NCBI GenBank assembly: GCA_030849075.1
Contig: JASAOO010003072.1
Location: 1-20,351, forward strand
Direction of reading: 5' to 3'
DNA length: 20,351 bases
Origin: Zelonia costaricensis
Lineage: Eukaryota; Euglenozoa; Kinetoplastea; Trypanosomatida; Trypanosomatidae
Part shown: piece after piece, positions 1-8,100 of the stretch
Layout of the letters: each line of letters starts with the position of its first letter
How positions within the stretch are numbered: the first letter of the stretch is position 1
The notes under the pieces: model-generated
The model's database searches: none
The model's input: the letters and a program-made list of their open reading frames with translations, nothing else
Told to the model about the DNA's origin: nothing
Position numbers and translations under genes: made by a program

Positions 1-538
1 GGGGGGGGGGGGGGGAGGCTTGAAGGCACGCGCAACGCGTAGGAGGAGTGCGCGCGCGCGGTGGACCTTTCCCAGACCGGGTGTCTATGGAAAGGAAACG
101 GGGAAACAGGGCGCAGCGAGAGCGAGAGACGGAAAGAGAAGAAGGGGCGGGAGGCGGCACGCAAGCTCGGCCTCGTATGAAGAAAATAGAAAACAGGATG
201 CGTCAGAGTGCGGGGTGAGAGGGGAAGGGGAGCGTAGTCCGGTAGGTATAACAGGAGAAGACGGTGTCCACGGCGCAACGGCGAAGCTGGCCAGCCGGCT
301 CGGCGAAGTGAGGCGTGCGCTTCAGGGGTGGAGGGTGTTGGGGAGGGGGAGGCGGAGGTGGAGGTGCGGTCCGCAGACGTGTGGGATGCGGTGAGGAGGT
401 TGGTGGGAGAGCCCAACAGTGAAAGAAAGGAAGAAGCCTTAAAAAACACGATGTTGTGAGCACCCGTCAAAGGCGCAACGACGACGCACCCCCCACACAC
501 ACAGAAGACAGCCGCACGCAGCTCGTTAAGTCGGAAAC

Positions 539-680
539 CACACACACACACACGTCCACCAACAAGACGAGCAAACCCAATCCGGGACTGGAGACGAGAG
601 CGACAGCGACGTCGGCTGCAGTAGCCCCCGCGAGGTTGAAGACGAGACTGACACACACCACCACCACCACCACACACACA
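539..680. repeat. CA and CCA microsatellites
   Basis: An uninterrupted CA run occupies about 539-553. A mixed CA/CCA/CA tract occupies about 651-680. They lie in purine-rich non-coding sequence and are typical of trypanosomatid spacers. Confidence 0.85.
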
Positions 681-1070
681 GATACGCAGATACACACAGG
701 CAAACACGTGCAGACCAGCGCAGCGTTCCGTGTGCCTTTCCTCCCTTGCCGTTCCGCAGAGAAGAACACAGAGAGAGAGAGCGTCACGTCAAGGAACGCG
801 ACGGGGTGGGGATGAGAAGAGGCAAGCGATCTGGGAGAGGAGAGGGACGGGATGCGCAGCACCAACACCCCCGTGAGCAGCCAGAGAACCACCAAGGGAG
901 GAGGGGGGGGGGAGTGGGCAAGAGGGAGAGAGGAACACAGGACAATTGGAATGGGGGGGAGCGGGAGAGGGGCGGCTGTCACGCGATCGGATCGTACATC
1001 AATGAACGGGGCGGGGAAAGACAAAGGGGAGGAGGCGTGCTAGAGTTCTGTCTACGAAAAGACACGAGGA

Positions 1071-1089
1071 CACACACACACACACACAC
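1071..1089. repeat. CA microsatellite
   Basis: A pure CA dinucleotide run of about 9 units, followed after roughly 60 bases by a second, shorter CA run near 1150-1162. It is non-coding. Confidence 0.85.
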
Positions 1090-1623
1090 TCGCGCACGAG
1101 CACGTGGTTAGATATCGACGCCGCGGTGCCTGCGTTCCGCCCTCGTGTGCACACACACACGCACAGAAGTCTTGCACGCGGAGTGGCGGGGGGGGGGGTA
1201 CAGGTACAGGGTGGGCGAGGGGAAGAGAACGGCCAAGAAAGGAGGGTGGGGAGAGGGAGTGTGTGAAGAGATAGCTCTGCCGTGCTCAGTTTCCTTTTTT
1301 TTTTTTTCGTTTTCCCCCTGTTCCGCGCCTCACCGAACTCGTGTTTTGTTCGGATAATCGGCGACCCGATAAGGTGCGCAGTGAGAACGCTATGGTATAG
1401 ATCGCTTTGGGGGAGGGGGAGGTGAAGGAGGGAGGGGAGGGGCGGGAGGGGTGTTGTGAGCGTCCAACCAATATGGCAACAACGCAAAGGCCACCGGCGC
1501 TCTCGTGTCTTCTCCTTCGGTGTGTGTGTGCGTGTGTATGCTGGGGGTGATGCGCCGACGCGTCACCGCTTTTGCAGATACGAGAGAACGAGAAGAGAAA
1601 AGGGAACGAGTAGGTGGATGGGA

Positions 1624-1670
1624 GTTTTGCGGAGTTGCGACGGTGGTAGCCACGCCAAACTTCGCAAAAC
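1624..1670. repeat. Imperfect inverted repeat (hairpin)
   Basis: The left arm 1624-1636 pairs with the right arm 1658-1670 over 13 positions. Twelve are Watson-Crick pairs and one is a G/T on the + strand (A/C on the minus strand). The 21-base loop contains a further 4-bp stem, GTGG-TAG-CCAC. It lies in the presumed 3' flank of the zinc-finger gene. No function is assigned. Confidence 0.6.
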
Positions 1671-2386
1671 CCGAACTGCTATGTGGTGGGTGTTTGCGTG
1701 GTGTTCGGCGTCGTGTGGGAGCCCGATACAAGAGTCGGCGTTCGCGTCCGTCTCTCAGCGTGTGTTGAGGCGAGCGCCGAATGCGGCACAAGCGAAGCTC
1801 GTCGGCAGCCACGACCCACCACGTCTTTCTTCCCTTTTCTGTTTTCCTTTGTTGAGGAAGGGGGTGGGGGGACGGCGGTGCACCGAAGATAGCGCACAGA
1901 CACACAGACACCAAGGCTGACGGATAAGGGCGCTACGAAGCGACTAGAGAGGGGGTGTGAGAGGGGCGAGGCGCACCAGGATGTTGGGCAGCGGGGGCAG
2001 TGCGGTTCGCGGACCCCCGGCGGAGGCGGCAGAGGAAGAAAACAAGAAGGGGAGCGAGTGCACACATGGGGAGTGGGGAGGAAAGGGGGAAGCAGGGCGA
2101 GGGTGGGGGAGGAGTCCGACAGCGACGAACGGGCGTGACATCAGGAGGGAGGGGTTTCCTACAGGAAAGGCGGTGAAGCTCCGTCGGCGGGTGCGCTTTA
2201 TGCGCAGGGCGGCAGCACGCATTGCAGCATCTGACCCCCCACCCTTCCCCCCTTTTTTGCCCACACTGGCAAGATGCAGTGCCTCAACGGCCTCCAGCGT
2301 TGCACGTTGTGTTCTGCTTTCGTGTTATTCACCGTCACACGCACACGTGGAGACGACGTGTGTCTGATTACGCCATCGAGCGGGGC

Positions 2387-2869
2387 CTACGCCGCATCAC
2401 CGCGCGGGCGGCTGTTGGGTGGCCGGGTCCCGGCCGCGAAGGACGCCGGCAGCGTAACGGCGGCCCCAGCACCGCCGCCGACCCAGCCAAGCATGCCGGC
2501 GTCGCACAGCATGCCCTGCGACGGGAAGCCCTTCACCGTCGTCTTGGCCACAGTCTCGCCCTTCACCTCCGCCCCCACGCACGCCACGACCACGTGGTCG
2601 CCCTCCTTGACGTTGGTGGCCGCCGTCACGACGGGAATGGGCTCGCCATGGCCCACGTTCACCTTGAGCCGCTTCAGCTTTGTGTTCGGCGCGTCCTCGC
2701 ACTCGACGATCACGCCCACCTTGATGTGCGCGTACGCGTCGTCGTCGTCGTCCGCCGCGGCACCGGCGCCGCTCTGTCCACCCGCCGGACGCTCCGCCTC
2801 GCACGCCGCGCAGGCCGCGTCCGCCGCTTCGTTCTCGTACTCGCACTCAGGGCACACCCACGACGGCAT
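2387..2869 (-). CDS. RanBP2-type zinc finger plus EMAPII-like tRNA-binding OB-fold protein
   Basis: This is a 160-aa protein with two domains. Residues 4-23 form a textbook RanBP2-type zinc finger: Trp4, Cys6, Cys9, Asn13, Cys20 and Cys23 in W-x-C-x2-C-x3-N-x6-C-x2-C spacing. An Ala/Gly/Asp-rich linker (about 24-43) follows. Residues about 45-127 resemble the tRNA-binding OB fold of EMAPII/AIMP1, Arc1p and the MetRS/TyrRS C-terminal extensions: an opening I-K-V-G-V-I strand, a central VGHGEPIPVVTAATNV segment and a closing S-Q-G-M-L-C-D motif. The C-terminus is Gly/Ala/Pro-rich. The start is the first ATG after a strong splice acceptor only about 8 bases upstream; the open frame reaches further up (to 3085) but only as low-complexity sequence. 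By family it should bind structured RNA, probably tRNA, and may be an auxiliary of a multi-synthetase complex; that role is inferred. It is the last gene of the array in the window. Confidence 0.88.
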   Translation of the reverse strand: MPSWVCPECEYENEAADAACAACEAERPAGGQSGAGAAADDDDDAYAHIKVGVIVECEDAPNTKLKRLKVNVGHGEPIPVVTAATNVKEGDHVVVACVGAEVKGETVAKTTVKGFPSQGMLCDAGMLGWVGGGAGAAVTLPASFAAGTRPPNSRPRGDAA

Positions 2870-2877
2870 GACGCTCG

Positions 2878-2906
2878 CTGGAGGTAGGAGAGAAGGGGAG
2901 GGAATA
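2878..2906 (-). promoter_or_regulatory. Predicted spliced-leader acceptor, zinc-finger gene
   Basis: On the minus strand a nearly pure pyrimidine tract (2880-2905) runs directly into an AG at 2879-2878. This leaves a gene-encoded 5' UTR of about 8 bases before the ATG at 2869. The pattern is the standard trypanosomatid trans-splicing signal. It fixes the start codon, because the in-frame extension upstream would be removed. Confidence 0.75.
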
Positions 2907-2943
2907 GCTGGTCGCACAGGCGGGGAGACGGACTGCAAACTCG

Positions 2944-2974
2944 CGTGTGTGAGTGTGTGTGTGTGTGTGTGTGC
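2944..2974. repeat. GT microsatellite
   Basis: A GT-rich tract of about 30 bases with one GA interruption, lying between the zinc-finger gene acceptor and the metallo-beta-lactamase gene. On the transcribed strand it reads as CA repeats. It is non-coding. Confidence 0.85.
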
Positions 2975-3307
2975 GGAGTGGCGCGGCAATGGGCTAACAG
3001 AGGCAGTAGTGGCGATAGAGAAGACGGTGCGTCGACGGTGGAGAGGGGAGGAGGTGGAGTGGAGGCGACCGCCTCGCAAGGCCAACCCACACCGGGGGGG
3101 GGCCTTGCTCTTGAGGTGGCGCGGCAGCGGTTCAGAAGAACATCTGTCTGTACCGTACTTGAACCGAGTTTCTTACGAGCGCGTCGCTGACGTCCGTGTT
3201 TGCTTTTTGTGTTCACGTCGGGCGACTTTAACAAAGATGAACTGTGAAAGCCCGCCCGCCCCCCCCCCGGCCCAGACCGACACCCGCGCATCCTCGACCG
3301 CTGCGCT

Positions 3308-4402
3308 TCACAGGTAGCCGGTGTTGTAGCCGACGGACAGCCGCTGGTCACCGGCGGCGCGGCGCTCGTACAGGACACGGAGGGCACGGTTCTCGCGGCG
3401 CTCGCGGCCCAGCGTCGTGAGGCGGCCGTGCCCTGGCAGCAGCACCGTGCTGTCGGGGTAGTCCTCCAGCGTGAGCAGGCTCTCTGCCAGCCGCTCGCCC
3501 GTGCCCCACGGCAGGTCGACGCGGCCGACGCTGTTGTAGAAGAGGAGGTCCCCGGTGAAGAGGAGTCGCTCGCGCGGGAGGGACAGCATCATGTGCCCCG
3601 GCGAGTGCCCTGGTGTGAAGACGTAGTGCAGCAGCGAGTGGGGCCCGAACTCGTGGAATGAGGTGGACCGGTTCGTGGCGCAGGAGAGGAGCACGTCGCT
3701 GCTGCGCACCAGCTGGGGCGGCAGCGCGGGTGCATCACCCCCGCTTTCGTTGCCGTCTTCTCCGGCGGCGCGGGCCGCGGCGCTGTCCAGTGCTTGCTGC
3801 CGCCGCACGAGGTCGTGGGCGTAGGTGTAGTGGGTGTACAGGCTGTTCTTCAGCAGCGGGAGCGGCTGCCGCATCTCCTCGAGCCGGCCGTAGCGCTCGC
3901 AGGCGCGCGGGAAGGCGTCCACCCACGGCTGCTCCGCCGGGCACCACATGAGCCCCATGCGCACGCGGAAGTGTTGCTCCATGACGGCGAGAAAGGCGTT
4001 GAGGTTGACGATGCAGTCGACGTGGCAGTGGGTGAGGAAGAAGTGCGTCGGGCGCAGGCCGGAGCTGGCGATGAAGGACACCCAGTCGTCGGGCCAGTCG
4101 TCCGCCGCATCCACAAAGATGCACTCCTTCTTTTCCTTCTGCACGAGCAGGAACTGGTTGCCCGCGAAGCCGTTGGCGTAGTTGCGGCCGGCAACGAGCA
4201 GGTGTGGGGTTTCGTGGAGGATGGAGATGGGGCGCACATCGCGCCGCGACACCCGCGGCACCCCCTTTGGAGTGTTCTTGTTGCCGAACTTAACGAAGTG
4301 CTCGTTGCGGTTCACCTGGTTCGTCAGCGAGGTCAGGTTGGGCTGAAAGGTGCAGCGCAGCGCCGCCGTGCGGCGGAGTAAGGCTCGGCACACCGCTGCC
4401 AT
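3308..4402 (-). CDS. Metallo-beta-lactamase-fold hydrolase, glyoxalase II-like, possibly mitochondrial
   Basis: This is a 364-aa protein of the metallo-beta-lactamase superfamily, whose members hydrolyse thioesters, esters or phosphodiesters with a one- or two-metal centre. Visible ligands are His125, His127 and Asp129 in THCHVDC, His266 in TPGHSPGH, Asp285 in FTGDLLF and His325 in PGHG. The usual last His of HxHxDH is replaced by Cys130. The first 25 residues are rich in Arg, Ala and Leu with no acidic residue, compatible with a mitochondrial presequence. Residues about 205-235 are an Ala/Gly/Asp-rich insert. The TPGHSxGH and TGDLLF context is typical of glyoxalase II-like and persulfide dioxygenase-like proteins, but the exact substrate cannot be told. 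The start is the first ATG after a splice acceptor 17 bases upstream. It sits between the PLC-like gene and the zinc-finger gene, same strand. Confidence 0.9.
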   Translation of the reverse strand: MAAVCRALLRRTAALRCTFQPNLTSLTNQVNRNEHFVKFGNKNTPKGVPRVSRRDVRPISILHETPHLLVAGRNYANGFAGNQFLLVQKEKKECIFVDAADDWPDDWVSFIASSGLRPTHFFLTHCHVDCIVNLNAFLAVMEQHFRVRMGLMWCPAEQPWVDAFPRACERYGRLEEMRQPLPLLKNSLYTHYTYAHDLVRRQQALDSAAARAAGEDGNESGGDAPALPPQLVRSSDVLLSCATNRSTSFHEFGPHSLLHYVFTPGHSPGHMMLSLPRERLLFTGDLLFYNSVGRVDLPWGTGERLAESLLTLEDYPDSTVLLPGHGRLTTLGRERRENRALRVLYERRAAGDQRLSVGYNTGYL

Positions 4403-4418
4403 GCTGCGGCAGTGAGGT

Positions 4419-4452
4419 CTATGCCGATGGAAGAGGCAGAGGAGAAAGAGTC
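4419..4452 (-). promoter_or_regulatory. Predicted spliced-leader acceptor, metallo-beta-lactamase gene
   Basis: The minus strand carries a C/T-rich tract (about 4427-4450) followed by an AG at 4420-4419. This gives a gene-encoded 5' UTR of about 16 bases before the ATG at 4402, with no upstream ATG. Confidence 0.7.
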
Positions 4453-4478
4453 AGTCCCCCTGCGTTGACATGCATTGA

Positions 4479-4529
4479 CACACACACACACAAACACACA
4501 CACAACAACAACAACAACAACAACAACAG
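4479..4529. repeat. CA then CAA microsatellite
   Basis: A compound repeat: a CA dinucleotide run with one CAA interruption (about 4479-4503), then about eight CAA trinucleotides (to about 4528). It lies just upstream of the metallo-beta-lactamase gene, outside the predicted mature 5' UTR. Confidence 0.9.
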
Positions 4530-5192
4530 CCAAAGCCCAGGCGTCAGAGAAAAGGGAGGAGATGAGAGGTGCGGGAGCCGAGAAGATTGGCGAGGGAAGC
4601 AGGTGCAAGGAAGGGAAACGCGTCCACAGCGACTACGCGCACGCGCGCCTCCTTACTCACGCATTTCCACGGAGAAGAGCACATGTGACTCCCACGAGAA
4701 CGGGTGACAGAGGAAGTCGAGGCGCCATCGTGGTGGCCACAACGTGTGTAGGCGCAGCACCTCTCTTCTGCTCTGCATGCGTGCCACCTCGATTCTTGCG
4801 CGCCTCCATTCTCTTTTCGTTTCTTCTAAATCTGACTTCATTTCGGCCTCGGAGGAGTGGGAGATACACAGCGGGGGGGGGGGAGGGGGGAGGATCAAAG
4901 GAGGGGGGGGGGGGGAAGGGTGCGAGAACGGGAGAAGGGACGGGGCACGGCGGAGGTGCACGACGCGTCACGTAGCACTTCTGTGCCTGCGTCCACTGCT
5001 CCGATCCGCTAATAGGGGAAGGGCAGAAAACTACATTCGTCAAGCAGCGCTGAAGCAGCTGCCACAATCGCGCATCAAAACACTGGACGGCGCAGGCTGG
5101 AGTGCCCACGTGCACTGTCACAACTACAACGACACGAGCAACAACATCAACACAACACGCAAAGCTTGCCGTGCCCCCCCCCCGCCTCTCCC
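4530..5192. other. Spacer downstream of the PLC-like gene
   Basis: Non-coding sequence between the PLC-like gene stop and the metallo-beta-lactamase upstream region. It should contain the 3' UTR of the large gene. It is purine-rich on +, with a striking G-run cluster at 4873-4920 and a C-run close to the stop codon near 5175-5183. No open frame encodes anything recognisable. Confidence 0.7.
4873..4920 (+). repeat. G-run cluster, possible G-quadruplex
   Basis: Four G-runs of 11, 6, 13 and 3 bases lie within 48 bases on the + strand, separated by short A-containing spacers. As the genes are on the minus strand, the G-rich strand is the transcription template and the RNA would be C-rich. Confidence 0.6.
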
Positions 5193-8100
5193 TCACTCCG
5201 GTGGGGTGCTGGTGCCGAAGAGCATCTTCGACCACGCGTCCTCGAAGTTGTACTGCTGCCCGTACTTGGCGATGTTCTGGTTCATGGCCTCGATCGTAGC
5301 CAGCGGGGTCGCGATCGTCCAGTAGTCAAAGGCCAGAATGTTCACCAACGCGTTCCAGCGCTGCGAGCAGTTCCACGTCATCGTCTGAATCGAGGTCGGC
5401 TGGTTCGCCTGGGTTGCCGACACGGGCGACCCTGTACCCGATGTGATGAAGTGGTTCATCGTGCTCATCTTGCTGCGAACGTTCGGCGGGTTCGTCCGGT
5501 AGGCGTCGTTGTAGCCGTCGCTGCCGTTGACGTAGCTCGGGTGGGCGCCAAACTTCGTGCAGTTGGTCACATCCTGCAGCACCAGCGACGTATTGTCGAA
5601 CGAGGAGGAGGAGGACGAGGACGAGGACGCGCTGCTATCGCCGCAGCGCCCTTCGCAGTCTGTCTTTGTCTTGTTCGGGAGCTGCACCGTGCTGAGGTCG
5701 GTGCACCAGCCTCGGTGGATATCGCACTCCCACACCGACGTGTTCATTGTGGTGTAGAAGTTCTCGTACTGGAAGTCGAAGGAGTAGTAGAGCCACTCGG
5801 GGCAGTCCTCGCTCTCCGCCGCAACCGCGACAACGTCGTTGTACATCATGGCGCGCTGGTTCGTGTCAATCAGCTCCTGCAGAGTCGGCCACACGTAGTC
5901 GGGGTTGTAATTGGGTGCCGTCTGCCTGCTGTACCAGACGTACTGCGTGAGCCCCACCTCGTCAGATATGCGGCCGAGGTCGCTGCTGTTGACGTACTGC
6001 TCGAAGATGATCATGATGACCTGGTCCGGGTAGGCGTCGAGGAACGACTTGAACTCTTGCGCGATGGCGCGGTAGGGGCGGCGGCCGGCGACGCAGATGG
6101 TGTGGCACACGTACACGTCCACGGCGTCACTCACGTTCGCGTCGACGACGTCGTACCAGACGTCGATCATGAAGCTGCGGATGCCGGCGTAGAGCTGGTG
6201 ACTGATGTTGTAATAGTGGTTCGGCAGCACAAAGCCGTCCTCCAGGCTGCTGTGGGCGTTGTGTGCGCAGGCCCAGATGATCTGGTTGGCCCGCAGCTTG
6301 CAGTATGCCGCGTCGCCGTTGCACCTCTTCGTCGGGTTGATGACCTGCACAATACCAGAGTTCGTCGAGGTCGGGTTCGCCACATTCCGAATGACGCTCC
6401 ATTGCCCAATGTCAAGCGCGGCAAAGCAGATGAGGAAGATCACAATGACGGCGATCATGAGCCCGGTGTAGATGCGCTTGACGTACATCTGGTCCGCAAA
6501 CACGTGCCGCAGCCACGGCGCGAACGCCTCGCACCGGCGCAGCACTCCGGCGTACGGCCGGAGCACGAAGGAGGCGCGCAGGTGACGCTCGTGCCGGACA
6601 AGCATCGCCGTCGTGGCGACCAGCGTGATGCCGTTCAGGAACCACACCGTGGCGTAGACGGCGGTCTCGAGGTTGAAGCCGGTGTACCGCGCACTGCACG
6701 TCATGTCCACCAGGCTGCCGTCTTGCAGCCCAGTCATGTCGTAGCGCTTGTGCTCGAGGCACTCCCCGAAGAAGACGTACCCGACGATGGCCTGCGCGAC
6801 GGCGACGCCGAGGCACGCCGCGGCGCACAGCAACGCCGTCGCGTGGAGGAGCCAGCGAATCCACGCTCGACGGAATAGCGAGGCGAACAGCAGGAAGAAG
6901 AGCTGCGCACAGCCGAGGTACGAGAGCGCCTGGATGAGCTTCGACTTCTTCGTGGAGCGCGAGACCTCGTTGAACAGCACCATCAGGATCGAGTTGAAGA
7001 ACATCAGGGTGCTGGAGCTGTAGCAGACGAGCTTGACGCTGTGCAGCTGGTACATGAACGGGGTCGTGCGGTGCACGAGCCATTGCAGGATCGTCTGCTC
7101 GTGCTTGACGTCCTTGCTGCCTTGCATGAGGGTGGCCTGGTGCACCTTGTAGCTGTAGCGGAACCGAAACCAGCGGCCCGTGCGCAGGCAGCACCATGAT
7201 CGGCGCGGGTGCCGCACCGCTTGGGTCGAGCCGATCGATGACACAAAGAGCAGCACGCTGACGCCGAAGATGATGAGCAGAAACACGAAGACGGCGCTGT
7301 TGTAGCTCTGCACCGAGTCTTGAAAGAGGGGAATGGCCCCTGCCACGATGTCGCGCAGGACTTGACAGTTGACGAGTCCGCTCACTGTCTGCACGACGCT
7401 GACAAGCACCTGCAGCATTGGCACAGCGTTCTTCTTGAGGAGACTGTTCACGGCGGCGCCGTCGTTGTCGAGGATGTTCTGCAGCGTCTGGAGGTTCAGT
7501 TCAATGTACGTGGTGTAGTTAGCCAGCGCCTCGATCGTCGTGGGCACCATGTCCTCGATGAAGCCGAAGATCTCCGCAAAGGCCGCCTGGCCGCTCGAGT
7601 CGAGGCTGCTGTTCACCTCCACGAGCAGCTTGTTGACCACCTCGGACACCACCTGCACGTCCTCGAGCGTGATGGTGCACATGGAGAAGAGCTGCGAGAC
7701 GAAGCTGTTGTTGGCCAGTCCGATGCTGTTGCCGAAGTTGCTCGGGTCGTCGCGCAGCACCACGGCGCTCACGTACACCTTGCTGAAGACGGTGGAGATG
7801 GAGAACTGGACGCCGCAGACGCACGCGAAGAAGCCCGCGCTGACGGCCAGCATCCAGGTCGTCGCGACCGCGGCGTGGCGGAAGCGCAGCACCAGCGCGC
7901 CAATCGTCAAGGCGGCGGCGAAGAAGCCGAGCTGCATTGCGAGAAAGAGCACAATCGGCAGCGCGCGGAAGGCCCCCTGGGCAATGTCCTCAATGAAGAC
8001 GGTCCACTTCTGGATCGTGGACAGCAGGCTGCTCACTTGCCCCGTCAGCGACTCGATCTTGTCTGTGGGCAGCGTCACGTTCGGCAGCACCGTCTTGGCC

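Larger units (their letters stand above)
1..2386. other. Non-coding 3' flank of the zinc-finger gene
   Basis: This stretch lies downstream of the stop codon of the minus-strand zinc-finger/tRNA-binding gene and should hold its 3' UTR and spacer. The + strand is mostly purine-rich with G-runs (15 G at the left edge) and CA/CCA microsatellites (539-553, 651-680, 1071-1089), a T-rich tract near 1290-1320 and a hairpin at 1624-1670. Open frames on both strands translate into low-complexity Arg, Pro, His-Thr or Ser runs with no recognisable domain, so I call no gene here. Confidence 0.7.

Noticed and set aside
467..1024. 185-codon minus-strand frame near the left end
   Set aside because: It is composed of Val/Cys/Leu/Ser runs from translated CA and CCA repeats. 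No domain was found.
5166..6878. 570-codon open frame on the + strand over the PLC-like domain
   Set aside because: Antisense shadow of a gene whose minus-strand product has clear domain motifs. The translation is a Val/Arg/His-rich artefact of GC bias.
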